Of a DNA stretch of 64,000 nt, positions 37,601 through 52,600 are shown piece after piece. The stretch lies in contig CM060841.1 in the NCBI GenBank assembly GCA_030762175.1, forward strand, positions 10,482,501 through 10,546,500, given 5' to 3'. Every line of letters begins with the position of its first letter. Within the stretch, counting starts at the first letter, position 1. The position numbers and the translations under genes were made by a program. Below the pieces are notes generated by a model. It saw nothing but the letters and a program-made list of their open reading frames with translations, was not told where the DNA came from and made no database searches. Source of the DNA: Metallyticus violacea. Its lineage: Eukaryota > Arthropoda > Insecta > Mantodea > Metallyticidae.

Positions 37601-40600
37601 TGAAAATTAAATGAGTATATTGGTCTTCAACCACCACTGCATTACCTTACCTTATAAGCTGGGGCAAAATTTTGCAGGAAGTTCCAAGGTTCATTGTTAA
37701 AAATTCTTTCATGGCATTACAAGGGTACCCAGTACTTTTCCACATATACTTTGGCAATAATTTTTAAGCCCTTTTCACAAAAATGGTTTCGTTGAACCTT
37801 CATAGTTAACCCACTACCATAATGTGAATGAGTAGGGATGGTAGCCCCTCTAAAATTTAAAAATTTTTGCATGAGTTTCTTGAGAGTTTCAAGCATACAC
37901 CCTGTCATGTTGACAGTTTCTCTTCAATGGTGAACACTTTATATTATTAAAGAGAATCCTAATTTGTCCATTGTTACTGTACTGCTCCAATAGCCATTTT
38001 TATTTATGTTTACTCTGTTTCTTCAGTTTTGGTAGCATGAAATCTCCAGTGCTTTGCTGGCAAACTTGAAGTTCAAGGTTTTCATTAAGTAACCTAAAGA
38101 GCAATCTTGAGTGCCATTAACTGCTTTGGAACAAGATTCTGGCTGATGTGAACCACCACTTTTAACAGTTAAAGTTGTTAATGCAATTTGAGGTCAAGCA
38201 GCTCTTGGGCAAGCTTTCACACTACCAGTCTCAGAAACCTCCAGATTGTCCAATACATAAACCTTTTGATTTATGGTTTTAGGGTCTGTAAAATCTCAAT
38301 AGATGACTTTCCAGCCTGGTGCAGAATAATTACAGTTACTCTTTTTTCACATTCACCTTCCTTTGTTAACAATAAGAAGATACATGGTTTCTTTTTCACA
38401 ATAGTCAGGAGTGAACCATAGTATGTTGTGCACAGCTTTTATAACCAGTTGTACAGTCTAAGCTAAAAGCCTGTGACACTATTATGGCTTCTTCTTCTCA
38501 TTTGACGCTACAGCCCTGGGTGAGCCTTGACCTACCATGGCAGCCTCTGCTTCCTCTACCTCCATCTTATGACTTCATTAATTTCGGAAGTTTTGCATGG
38601 GGACATGTATCAACATGCCAGCATCCAGCCAGTCACCTATCATGCAGCTTTCGTGATCAAAGGATGCCACCTCTCCATCAGGCAGCTTACCAATTATCCT
38701 CACAAGGCTGGATGGACCCCATTCCAGACCTCCCTAACTTAGAAATATTCCTAAGCAGGTACTGGGAATCAAACTCGGTCTCCTAGCCAGCAGTTAACAA
38801 TGCTAAACACTAGACCAAGGAGGTGGTCACTATTATGGCTAGACCAGATATATTCTATTTAATCATGTGAGTTGGCTGTCTAGCCCTTTTATGTTTAGTG
38901 GTGAGCTTATGAACTGGCACATCTATTACATATGCAAGGGGGTCATATCAAAAGTTTTTTCCTTAAAAAAAAAATATATAAAAGAATTTATTTCAAAATA
39001 TGCTCCATTAACTCTTATACACTTTTCTATTCTTTGGAATCACCTGAAAAATATCTCAGTCTAAGCTTCTTCAGGAAAATCCCTTTGAGCCTGTAACAAC
39101 AGTGATCTCTTCATCTGATCAAAAATGCTGCCTACGGATCTTTGGGAACAATTGAAATTACACAGGAGCAGATCACCTTGATGTGGTGACACTTGTACTT
39201 TTTCCTCCATTCTCCTTGCAGCCCCTGCATATTGAAGCACTATCAAGATGAAGCTGGAGGAAAGGTTTCCATTTTGGGCAGTTTTCCATGCTGAGCAAAA
39301 CTGAGCAGATATTCAGTATCACAAACCATTTAGCAGTAACTGTATGAGCTATGTTCCAGGGCCAAAGTAATGAGATGGCCGTATTCTGAGAAGAATGCTG
39401 CCATTATTTTCTTTCCAGAGTTGTGTTTTCTTCTGTCTTTCATGGTTGGTTCATCATTTTGCACCAATGTTTCATCACCAATGACAATTCTGTAGGTAAC
39501 TTTGTCACATTTTTGTTGCATAAAATGGTTTCGATTCACTCTGGTGTGTATTTGTCATCAGAGAATGTTGTATCCCATAAGTACATTGCACAATGGTTTG
39601 TGCTGCAATTGACTCAATCTTAAATATCTCTTCTATGTCATCAAATGTGATTTGTAACCTTCTTCTGAAAGTTTTCTCACAGTATCATTTTCTTGGGTCA
39701 CTGCCATTGGAGGATAGCTTGAGTGAAGTTCATCTTGGTGACACTGCTGTCCTTTTGAAAATTTGAAGAGGCATTTTCCAACGTGGCTCTATAAGGAATA
39801 GATTGTCCAAAAAACAATACCAACATACCAAAGAACTGTGGCAATCATCTGCAATAAGATGCTTTTTATAATCATAATACAATTCATGGCAGTGATATTA
39901 CAGTGTGACATTACCATCTTGCTATATGTTTGACTTACAACTGGTTATACACGAACTAGTGGAGGGGGTCAATTCAGATGATGTCTACAAGATAAAAAAA
40001 AATTCATCTTTCATTACAAACAGTAGCATGTTCTCACGTTTTCTAAAAAAATTTGGCACGACCTTCACATGGAGCATTAAATGTTTGGACAAAGGCAGGA
40101 CAGGACAGGAAGCATAGAGAGAGCATCATGAACACTGGCAAGAGTATGACTAATACAAAAACTGCATGTAATGTTAAACATTATGGAAATGTAAGTCTGC
40201 AGAAATTGGATTATAAGAGAAATATAGGGAATGACATTTGGAATTAAAGTGCCTCAGTTGGTACATATCTCAAGCAGATAATTTCAAAGAATGTTTTGAT
40301 GAAAGTCTGTGTGAAATGCAGTGTTAAAAAAAAAAAGGCAGTTTTCAAGGAGCAGTTAAAGCTTCAAATATTTTAAATCAATGCAGCAAAGTTTTAAATA
40401 TATAGGCAAGAAAATGAAAAAAGGAAATAAGCATGAAAAGGAAAAGAAAAAATGTAATGTGTCATATCTGTGGTTTTTATGTCCTTTCCTGAAAAGTATT
40501 ATTATTCCACTTTCTGTTACATTAATTCAGTTTACTTTTCCTTTAGTCAATACAATGTGAATATATGTACTGCTACTAATATAAGCAAAAAGATTACAAC

Positions 40601-43600
40601 AACATTATTCTGGGACACATTGACAGAAAGAACTTTTAGTGTGTTGTTCAATGAACTTCCATTGTAATTACCACCATTAATTGTAGTTTAAGAACAAGTT
40701 ATTTAAATGCTAAACCAACCAGTGCTTTCTGAAGTAATGCATTTTATTATATAAATGACAACTATGAGGACCTACATTAGTTCTTGCATTAAATTAATTG
40801 TCCCAGTTTATGAGAGTATGACTGACAGACTGAAAAGTAAATAAAATAAAATTATTTGTGACCTTAAGGAGGGCTAGCAATAATTCATTAGTTTATAATA
40901 AAGACAATTAATTATTTGGTGCATTAAAAACTGTAAAAAGACTAGAATAAAATAGAATATATAAATAATAAAAAAACATATAACACTATATCTTCATAAC
41001 ATCCACATGAGAAAATTTTATTTTTAAAGGAAAAATAATTATATACATTTTTTTCTAAACAGTGATGCTATTTTTTGCTGGACATTGGATGAATACTACT
41101 CGAGAATGAATAAATAAAGGACTTGAACTTAAAAATATTTGGTCAGAATGCATACTTCAATAATAAAATCTATCTGAGCTAAAGAATATTACTGGTACTG
41201 GGGCAAGTACAATTAATATCCACATGACTTGTTCAATAAAACTATCCTCCATATATGAACAAACAATAAATGGGAATGAAACCATAGTTATTAAACGCTA
41301 CTCAAGTAAACCGTCTTGTGTAATTAGCTGTACTTGCTCCTCAGAATGTCTTAGAGAAATTGTGTCCTTTGACTCCTTAATCTTAGTTCTCTGAGATTAT
41401 TTTCTGTACTGCCAGGGTTAATTATCATATATGAGGTATCAAAGAGCATACATATAAGAGATTATGCAAGAGATGCTCTGCAAGGTTGGTAGTACATATG
41501 TAAAAGCCAGAAGCGGTCAACTCCCTATGCTAATGTGTTATGCTATATATGCTAAATTTATAACTTGCATGCTGATTTTCGTTTCATAAATAAATAAAAT
41601 ATTACAAACTAAAAATCACAAATTAATTTTTACAATTTACAAGTGCATAATGCAAGTGAATTTCCATTTCCATATAATAAAGCTTACTTTACAAATACAA
41701 GAACTTGTAAAACAACTGCAATTTATGCAAGTATCATGGAAATTATAAAGATATTACAAGTGAGATTTAGTTTGGTTTAACATTTAGTTTAAATTATAGT
41801 ATAACTAAATTTAAATTTTCTTTTTAGTTCTCAGTAATGGAAGTAATACTATATGGCTTATTAGGTAAAAAGGTTAATGACAGAAGACTAAGAACCTTTA
41901 AAATTTGGATTAACATGGAGTTTGAAACATATATTTGATAAACAAATATTTCAGAATGATTCCAATTCTAATGTATTCAGGAATCAACACAGTGAAAATA
42001 AGTACAAAATCTTCAATAGATAAAATATTTTAAAATGCTTAAAAACACCCTCGTGGTCTTACTCTTAATGAACAAGGAAACTGAATTAAAAACATTTAAA
42101 ATATTAATATGATAAAACACTTAATATTACACTCTCAAAATTTAAAAATTCAGGACTAGCTTCACGAAATCTTTGCTCACATTGTCAACTGTTAAATAAT
42201 GTGAAAACAATGTGAGGAAAGGTCTCACGAAACATATCCTGAATTTTTAAATTTTGAAAGTGAAACATTAGGCATTTTATCATTTTATTAATATTTTAAA
42301 TGTTTATAACTCAGTCTGTTTCCTTGTTCATTAAGAGTGAGACCATGAAGATGTTACTAAGCATTTTAAAATATTTTACCTACTGGAAATTTCAGAATGA
42401 GTTTAAAAACGCATGCTCTTAGATGAAACATTACACATTCTGATGTAAAGAAAGGAATAGAGCCATAAGTCCAAAAGAATAATGTGTATTGTTCTTCATT
42501 GGTTTGGAAATGGAGAATAATATCAGTAAGTGGCCAACAAGTGTTCGTCTTGTTGTGAAACAGCATTACAGGAGCTATAAATTTGGTTAAGTTTCCTTGT
42601 TGTTTAATGTGTAATTCTGTAGTGCTAATTGGCCAGGTTGTGTTTATGATGTAAGAGTCTAATTAGCTGACCTGTGATATACTTTTATAAGTACAACAAC
42701 TTTACAAATGCCAGATTTTCTTTTATGAACAGAAATTCTTTCACATGTGATTTGTAATTTGTAACTTGTAATAACCAATGAACACCATTTTCACAATTTA
42801 TCAATGAACTAATTTGCAAAACTTATGGCAAAACGCATGATTGCACATGACTACATTAGTATGCTAATAGGAATTCAGTTGTTATAAACAAAGTCGTGAT
42901 TCTAATTTTTTCCTAATGCTGCAAGATAAATTGTTTCAAGCAACAGTTGTTTGTTTCATAACCAAAATATATAAGACAAAACTCATAAATAAATAAATTA
43001 CAAATTGAACAAATTCGGGATTTGTTACACTTTTTCTTAACTTGCCAACAGGCACTTGATTTATGGGGAAGCAAGATATTGTGCTGTAAGAGCTGCTGAA
43101 ATCTACAGAGAAAGATTCCCTTATAGAAGTCAGACAAAACTCATAAATAAATAAATTACAAATTGAACAAATTCAGTATTTGTTACACTTTTTCTTAACT
43201 TGCCAACATGCACCTGATTTATGGGGAAGCAAGATATTGTGCTATAAGAGCTGCTGAAATCTACGGAGAAAGATTCCTTTATAGAAGTCAGACAAAACTC
43301 ATAAATAAATAAATAAATTACAAATTGAACAAATTCTGGATTTGTTACACTTTTTCTTAACTTGCCAACATGCACCTGATTTATGGGGAAGCAAGATATT
43401 TTGCTGTAAGAGCTGCTGAAATCTAGAGAAAGATTCCCTTATAGAAGTCACCACATTGTGCCACATTTCAATCTGTTAATCAGCATTTGCTTGAACTGGG
43501 ATGTTTTTAGGTGTAAAAAAAAAGTCAGTGGCCTGCATACCCTTTTAAAAGTTTAAGGCCTAACATGCAGGGTGCAAACATTTTGATGATGTTTTTAACA

Positions 43601-46600
43601 TACCGTAAAAACAGGGTGGATTTGAAAATGTACTATATAGGGATTTAATGTTGTCATAAATTGCCTGAGTATAAAAAGTTGAAAGCATCTTGTCATCTAA
43701 ATTAGTAAAATTAAAAACTATCTACTACTGTTCTCAACAAAGAGCATGACATCATTTTTGTGTTTGTATTTTATAATATTAAGAATATGGTTTAAAAGTA
43801 TGGTTATAGCTGCATATGTGAAAGTAACTAATTTGAAAATAATACTTTAGAAAGACAAAATATTAAAATACAATAAAATACAGTGAAACCTCTCTAGTCT
43901 GGACAAGTATTGTTCCATAAAATAAAATAGAAGTTACTACCTTACGTTTACTCATATTGAAACTGCACACAGAATAAAAGTAAACTTTTCACTTCACACC
44001 TCAACAGTAACTGAAAACAACTCTGCTTATTTTAGATATATAACTGTTGCTTTAATAAGTTTACAGCTATGTATAAGGTACTTTCTGGGATATATGTAAC
44101 AATTTTACATTTTGTAAAGAAATGAGGAAGCACAACAGAAAATAAAAGTTAAAGAAAACCCCACTATTTCCATACCATTGTGCTTAATGACCCATTGCAA
44201 AGCATACAGATAAATGCCAATCAAGCTCAAACAGGTAGCAGAAAGCCCATTACAAAAAACCCATCCTTTTGATGTTACAGTAAAGCATACTTGCTAATGA
44301 CCCATTTAAATCTTTTAAGATAAATGCCAAACAAATAAGTTAGCAGGGATACATAACAGAAAGAGAAATTGTCCCAGTTATGATCATAAAGGATGTCCAG
44401 CTATCAGGATTCAGAGGTAACCCAGCATAGAGGATAGGACATGTTAAGCATAGAAATTCATCTGGTTTCAAGATAAGATGTTCCAATATAATGAACGAGG
44501 TGTCAATACATTAATTTTACTATAGTAAAATAAAATACTAAATAGAAATTAACCAAATTTTTAAATTATTCAATAATCTTGTTTTACAAGCCTACTAATT
44601 TCAAAAACAAGGCCAACTGGTTTCAAACGTGCATTTATGGAAATGTTAAATCCCAATGTAATATATTTTCAAATCCATGCTGCATACAGTAATGCAAAAC
44701 AGCTCTTTTTCTAGTATGCTTGGGATGAAGTAAATTCTTTCTTAACTTATACCACTTACAGACTATTTCTCTCTTAAAAGACAGCAAAAGTTAAATGGTG
44801 TGCACTGTTATGATCATAACTGTACAGAAATGTCATTAAGTTGTGCTTATATAAATCCATGTCTGTAACTTTTGCTCATATATTTGAAATAACATTTACT
44901 TCTGCTTTCAATACTATTTACAAGAAAGGCAAGGGATCAAGATCTGAGTAACCACAGCAAAATCATTGGCCTAACAATGAACATGAAGAAAAAGCAGATC
45001 ATGGTAAACCAGCAACCAACACGATATGAATCAACTTGACATATACTTGAAACACATTGTCATATTAAATAATCATGTGGAGAAGGAAATAAGAAGAATA
45101 GCTCTGACATGGAAGAGATTCTGGGGCAAATTTGGCGCCTGACAAAAGCTAACGAGAATAACATCCAAGTTTATCAGCAAAAAATGGAGTATCCCATGCC
45201 TATGCTTAGATTTTTTTTTTTTTAAATAGTGTTTAACACCCATTTTTACTACTGAGGCACCACAGGCAGTGACATTGATGATACATGAAATGAAATGATA
45301 AATTGGGAAAGAAGTATTTTTTTTAAGGAAGGAAGTGTTCCAGGCCTAAGTTCAGCGTACCTCCCCTGGCATTGCCATTTATGAGGACTGAGGAAAACCT
45401 GGAAAAAACCTGTCAGAGATAATGGTCCTGATAGGAATCAAATCCCAGACTTCCCGCTCAAGAGTCCTTGCCTTAACGACCTTGGCCACTTGTGGCAGTG
45501 ATTTAATTGCTGCCTGGCAAACATTTTCAGTCTTAGCATCTTACCATTCTTTTGTCATAAGAGGCCTACATTAATTACCTTAGATATATCTTTTTAATAA
45601 TTTATTTTCCTTGAGCCAACAGGTTTTTGATGTCTTTAAGATATTTATGATTCCAAATGATAATAGTTCTCTATAAATGCACTCTTGTTATTCCATTTTT
45701 TTCTATTCTTATTCTCCAGATGGAAAAATTGGTTCAAAATGGTCTTTGATGAAATTTAGCAGCATAACATCACAATCAGCACTCCTTAAAATAATGTTTA
45801 AAGTGGGCAGAATGTTTTTGAACTGCAAGGAATGAACAATGCAATACAATCTCCTTTGAACTATTTTGTCATTGTTTTTGATTCTAGCATTTTTCTTCCT
45901 GTATGTCTGTTTCTTCCTAACAACCTTTTAAAATTAAAGCATATGTGCATTTACAATCTCTTAGGTGTTCCTTGCTCTTGCTGAGTCAACAAGTATTTCA
46001 TTCTGATATTGGGCTAGCGAATTCTGTTTTCTTTAAAAAACAGTATCTCAAATATTTCTAGCATTTTCTCTACACCCCCTCCATGTATGTGAATAACAAT
46101 AACTTTGCTTTATAACTACTTTTTTTGTCACTGTCACTACACTTTTACATAATATATAACACAAAAAGTTATAACTTGCAAGAAAAATATTATTCTTGTT
46201 AGAGTTCCATGGTTGGATTGCTCAGCATTAATTATTTGTTAAATTTCAAAGCTGCAAGAAATTAGGCTCACAGCTAAGAGTTTATTCTACAATTCTGATC
46301 CCTTATGAATTCAAAGTGATTTAAATTACAACACCAACTTAGACAGAGGTAGTTTTTAAACAGGATCATGCATTCATTGTTTTAAATTATGATAGTTTAT
46401 ATTTTGCTAAAACTGTCAACAGCATGAGGGCAGAAACTAAAAGAAACAATGGCAAAAGATATGCATTAGGGAGAGAGGTATATTTTCTATTTACTTTCAT
46501 TCTGCCTTTTAAGAATGAAACTCAGTTCAATAGTGCGAGAATCTGAATGCTGGACCTCAAATGAAAAGGTTTTCTGATTTTCTAGTCAAGTTTAGAGATT

Positions 46601-49600
46601 ACCGTTCTCCTTATTAAATTAACTTTGACTTTATTGTTCATTAGTGCATTTATCATCATTTAAAAATATGGGAAATGTGCTTAAAGTTTTAAATAAGTGC
46701 CTAATATATGTATATTAAATGCAACACTTTTATAAAGTTAAATAAAATTTTAATGCTGAATATACATAACCACTTTATTTTAAAATATATAAATACCAAA
46801 ATCTTTAACTTTTTATACATGATTAATTCTGGTAAGTAAATGCAAGTTCCAAAAAGCAAAGAGCTATTATCAGGCAACCATATACTGGGTCATTGATGGT
46901 TTTGTTGCCTGTTTCTGCAGCTAGTGGGTTGGCAGTAAAAATGATAGCTTCCAGCGAAGTAGCTCGTATCTGATTCAAGTTCTTGCAATTACAAATAAAT
47001 TACAGTACATATCATGACAGGATAAGTGGAAATAATGTCCTGCTACATTAACATATTCCTGGCATCATTTTAAAAAATTGTTACTCACATGCATCAATTA
47101 ATCTTACAAAATACTGCCAATTTAAACTTAAAACACTTACAAGGTCAATGTTGTCCATGAATTGCAGGTAGGTGATCCTGATATTCAGGAATTTCCGACA
47201 AAAACAGTGCACAACATTTTAATGGGAGAGCCTGATGCAAAATGGGTGCCACAGCAATTAAGTGAGGTATGAAATATGTGGCATCTGGCGAGATTTTAGG
47301 AAGATTCCATGTTGAATCGCTTCATTGTAATTGATTAAACATGAGCAAGGGTTCTGGTGGCATTTTTGTGCATTCCTATTGCAGATATTGAATTTGAGCA
47401 TTCCTACTGCACATATGAATGTTGTTCACTCTTTATTAGCTCCATTTCTGACCAGTGTCACTCACTAACTAAACTTCGGGCCTTAATGGGACATATAGTT
47501 CTGCTCATATAAAACATTTGGTGGCTCCATTCAAAAGTACATTCCATACACTTTCAATCATATATATTTTATTTTTCCTGTTTTCCTTGTTTGCAAGAAA
47601 CAAATAGTTGCCATGACTTGTGATTATCCCTCATATAAAGATAGTGAATGACTTTACAATGTACAAGTACTTCCCAATGAGCCCAAAAATAACAATATTG
47701 CATTTTCTGGTGCAGTGTCCATTTTATAGCACCAAAGCTTTTTAATATATAAATGACAGACCTGTATAATTAAAACATCAATTTCACTTGCTCTAGTTAA
47801 TACAAAAAATAATGAATCACAATGCTGTCACTCTGTCATCTATGATATTACACTTTACTCCCATAATGTATAAAATTTTCCTTTATACAGCTTTTAGCTC
47901 TCAGCAGTTTAATAAAGAATTGAAGCTAACTGCTTTCATAAAATTTTTGTGACCATTAATTAAATGAAAAGCATCTGTAAATGTTTAATAATTCTTAGGT
48001 GATTAAATTTGGATTCCTTTTCATTCCTTACTACTTATTTCATTTGTTTTATCTACTGAAGCTGGTCACACTACCATTACATTAAACTTGCTTAAGCAAT
48101 AACATTTATTTTATCTGTTTCTTTCCTTTATTTTAGTCTTAATTCAGCCACTTAGATATTGCAACTTTATACTGCTCATTATTATCCACATTTTAGGCTA
48201 TGGTCTTATACTGAGCCGTGAGATTAAAATAAACTACTTACTAAATTTAGTATGTGTATGTCGGTGTTAATTAAACCTACTCAAAATTTAATACATTAAT
48301 AAGCTTAAGACCATAGCATTTCTTGAAAACTAATATCACTTGTATTAGTTTTAAAATATAACTGAACTTTAGTTTATAGTCTTTATTTTACTTAATTTGA
48401 GTCATATGAATTAAAGTTAATATCTGTTAGCTTTAATTTCTTTAAAACCCAACCATATTTTATTTAGCTTCCAGATTTTTCATCTTTCGTTCCTCTTCTT
48501 CTTTTATTGAAGTACATTCCTGGTCTAAATTTATTTTTTTTGCATCTCTGGACTTCCTCTTTCTTAACATGAAGATTTTAATACCTCATCCTCCTTACTA
48601 TGGCAAAAAAAAAAAATGCACAAATGAGATTGAAGTTTATCAATGTCTAAGTTAAATGGAATCAGAAAAAAACAAAGAAATGTTATACCATCTGAGAATA
48701 GTGATGTAACTAGTAAGCAAACACTTAGTGTCTAATCCAGAGTTATACATTTTTCAACTGTAACCTTACATTTGATCTCAATTAACAGAAAGGGAAGAAT
48801 TTCACTATCTAGGCTTTACTGTGATCAACCTTTAGAGTGGTAATGGTAGTAGTATAGTGGTGGTGGTGGTGGTGGTGGTGGTTGTGGTAATGATGATGAC
48901 GAGGATAAAGAAAAAGTTATGGGTCTTGTATTAAGTTTGCTTTAACATTTGCACCTGGCAGCACAGAAAGGAGCTCAGTGTTAAAATTAATATGAACAAT
49001 TAAGAGAAAAAAAGGAGAAAAGCACACAAATTACACTTCTGACATTATTTATAGCTCTTAAAAAAGCATAAGATGAAGCACCTATTTCTGCCTCAAGGAC
49101 TGTTCAGTATTTCAAGACCTCTGTTGATGCTGAGCTTGTGTAGTAAAATATTAATGCTGTGTATGAAAATGTTCCTCTTACCCCCTCACAAAGAGCCTCT
49201 TCTAGATTCCTCAACAGTCACTTCTCCTGATATGCTCAAATGAGGGCGTGAAAGTATAAATGCCATTAGAAATAAATAAAATTTAAGTCTTATCACTCTC
49301 GTGAAAATAAATGAGATATACAGCTCTTTCAGTATGGAATGCTTTCCTTCTTAATTATGTTTCTCATCCAACAAACTGGCTCAATTTGCCAAGTCCTTCT
49401 TGTTTTGTATCACTAGACCTCCTTAAAGCAAATATTTATTTTCCTGTGCTCTTCTACTATTATATTTAGTTTTCTCTTTCCATGAGCTAAAATTAATAGA
49501 TAACATATAATACACATGGAAGGCTTCAAAAGAAGACACTAGACAGCAAGAACTAAAAATCAAGATAGGCAAGAAAATGTACAAGAAAGAAAAAGCTAAA

Positions 49601-52600
49601 AAGAAAACCAAACAAAAACAAAAATTAAATCATAATCATGCATATGTAGATACATCATCCAAAAATGCTGTGAAAGCATATTAAGTTATTGGAGTTAAAG
49701 TTGCAAACAAACCACAAAAATGTTGCTGAACTTCAAATATACATGTCAAAATACTCTTGTTTCTTCTCTTTTATTTTCCTACCCCTTTCCTTGCCTCATT
49801 TTTCATAATTTACGTTAACAGTTTTGCCTACATCACCATGCATCAAAAAGCCTTAGGAAATAATATCAACAAAATGTATATTTCTTTTTAAAATTGACTC
49901 TTCATAATGCACCCAGCTCTCAGGTATATTACAGTTAAAAGAGACAGATCATAAAAAATCTCATACTCCACCATACCTCCTATAAAAATAAAGGGAAATA
50001 ATTCAGAAAAAAGGTTTATATTCACCCATATTATTTGACTAAAAGTAAGAGGTGGGAAGGACAAATGTGCATAAACCAAATATTCAGTTAGTTTCAGTTC
50101 AGAAAATTCTCATTGGTAGTTCTGTAAGCATTCATGAGGTATTCACTCAGACACTAAAATGTTATAACAAACCTATAACTTTACATTAAGAGTACACCTT
50201 TCCATTTTTAATTGCAATTCACTAAATAATCTAAAATCAATGCTTTCTTTTTCAAAAATAAACACCAACATTTTTGGATGATGAGATCTTAAAAATAAAT
50301 ACATTTTAACACAGTACATGTGCAATTTTACTTTTTCTGATAAATAATACTGTATAACGAAACCACCGCCACCAGAATTGCATTATTCTTTGACAAATAC
50401 TTACTCACTGACATAGGATCCTATGATATGGTGCGTGGTGTTATAAACAAGAACAATTTTTATCGCTCTAGATTTTTATTCCTTTTGTATTAACTAGCAT
50501 TCAGAGTTAATCATAAGCAAGATCAATAAGCTTTCAGTACAGTGAATTCATTCACTAGATTACCAAGTCCTTAAGCTTGATATTTTTCCATTGTTACATA
50601 GCATGCATACAATGAAAATAGTTAATGGAACAAAACAGAAAAAAGGTTATTTTTCCAGTCAATAAATGAATGTGGGATTAAAGATTAATTAAGAGGGATA
50701 ATTGAATTATGCTTACTATTAAGAGACTCCCATAGAAAACAAATGGGATACAAGTATCTTACTGCTTAGATAATTGAAATTAGCATTATAAGGAGATGAT
50801 TTCTGGAAACAAGGATATAATTATGTACTACCCAATTTCTAACACATATAATCTCATTTCTAGGTATACACCTCTGAAGGCCTATGTCTTTACCAGTTTT
50901 GTTGAATGGTGTTACGCTTAAAGCCCTACTACTTTTACCTTTTTACCTGTAAACAGTTTTTTTTCCCCCTAAATATATATCAACATATCAGGATATTTGG
51001 TTTTAGGGACTAATGTGAACAAGCTATCATTCAACAAAGCTAGCAATAACATGTTAGTTTTTTAAATGGCCAGAGTATACATAAAGGATTTATTCAGAAA
51101 ACCTCCCACATAAATTCTACAGTTATCCCTATGATCTCCATATCTTACAAAATTTATAATATAATAAAAACATTATGAATTTCAGCTTTACTAGGCAAAA
51201 TTTAGATTTAGAGTTAACTATACTTACTATTTCATTACATCCTTGGAAACGTCCATTTATATGATTGCATAATTCGATGAAACACAGTTTGGATGAAAAT
51301 CAACAAGGAAACAAAGGTGAAATTAAAGGATACAAACAGCAAGGAGTAATTTGTAGGACCATAGTTTTAATTCTAAGATGCCCAGAATGAAGAAGGCCAA
51401 TGGATTTTTAAAAAAATTATTCATAGAAATTACTGTATAGAAACATTTGTGTGGTATGGGAACAGTGAATTAAAATGTTCAGCAATGCTCTTCATAAGCA
51501 GCATTTTGTAACTTCTGTCTGCACTTTCATAATACAAAAGCTTTCATAATATCTATAAATGAAAAATTAAGCTTGATATTGCCACACTGTTAAAGTTTCA
51601 ATTAAATTTACAGTTTAAATTAGTATTCAATCCTGTGCTTATGTTACAGATTACTAAATAAAAAAATATAAAAATTGCTTTGCATATATAAAAAAATATC
51701 CAGGGACATCTTGAAGGTATAAATATATGTGATACCACTTATGAAAGGCACTGCTGCAATAATCTTAAGGGTTCTTTCACCCTGTTTACCTCATGGTGAT
51801 ATCTCTTGTCTTTTGAGATGCTCTCATCTCTCTCCTTATGAGTTTTGTTTTTTTCCTTTTTTTTACGATGTTTCTTATCCTCACTGGAAACTGAAGCACT
51901 GAAAGAAGAAGTAAATTATCAAACAAAATATTTACTTCAACATTTCTGCAGAATTAGCTCCCTTTAACTTTCTACAGAATTAGCTCCCTTTAACTTTCTA
52001 CAGAATTAGCTCCCGTTGTTCCATTACGGTTTTTATCTTGGCCAGATCATCCTGCATACATGATATATTCTGTAATTGAAATGCAGAGAATATAATTAAA
52101 GATAAAAAAGGTCAAAGGCTACTACTGTAATAATTTCATATCTCTTACATGACACAACAGAACCTCTGATATAAAAATATAATTTTAATTTGCTCCGAGA
52201 CTCAACTGCACCAATGCGAACGTGTAGAATACAGAGCATGTCAGATCTGCTGCTATCTATTTCTAAATGATGAAGATTACTTAAACTACAATTCCCATTT
52301 GAACATGGCAATTCATCTCTAAGAGTTACCACTTCAAATATCTGGAGGTATTGGCAGGAAGCAGCCAAATTCAATTTTGTTTTTCATACAACTTAGGTCA
52401 TGGAAGCATGGCTTTATTTTAGCTATCAACAGTGCTGGGCACACACATTTAAGCAGCATTTCAATTTGCTAAACTCCATTACTTTATACATGGCAATTGA
52501 AATGCTGCTCACAATCAGACAAAATATAACAACTTTGAAGATGCCAAAATGTTCTAAAAAATACCTGCACATTTCCTGTACGTACTGGTGAAAATGATAT

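Larger units (their letters stand above)
33372..51789 (-). other. 18.4-kb Srrm234 intron
   Basis: Holds a (CA)n run, Tc1/mariner relics (36000-39800), SINE-3 (38490-38827), a foldback element (42021-42378), a 158-bp tandem array (42975-43450), a LINE fragment (44920-45210), a SINE-2 (45215-45500) and a possible mariner piece (47140-47400). I see no gene in 33700-35950, 39900-42000, 43700-44900, 45510-47100 or 47420-51780. Confidence 0.6.

Noticed and set aside
38484..38786. 100-codon plus ORF
   Set aside because: Lies wholly within SINE-3 on the opposite strand and is explained by that repeat.
42975..43450. CRISPR-like or satellite array
   Set aside because: Units are contiguous, without spacers, and code for part of a transposase; this is a local tandem duplication in an animal genome.
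48481..48590. Possible extra Srrm234 exon (minus strand, Lys/Glu-rich, about 36 codons ending in a stop)
   Set aside because: The composition is suggestive, but there is no credible acceptor, an early stop would truncate the protein, and the 51790 to 33371 junction already fits in phase.
52096..52374. 92-codon minus ORF
   Set aside because: No recognisable motif, no splice sites in phase with Srrm234; probably chance in AT-rich intron.
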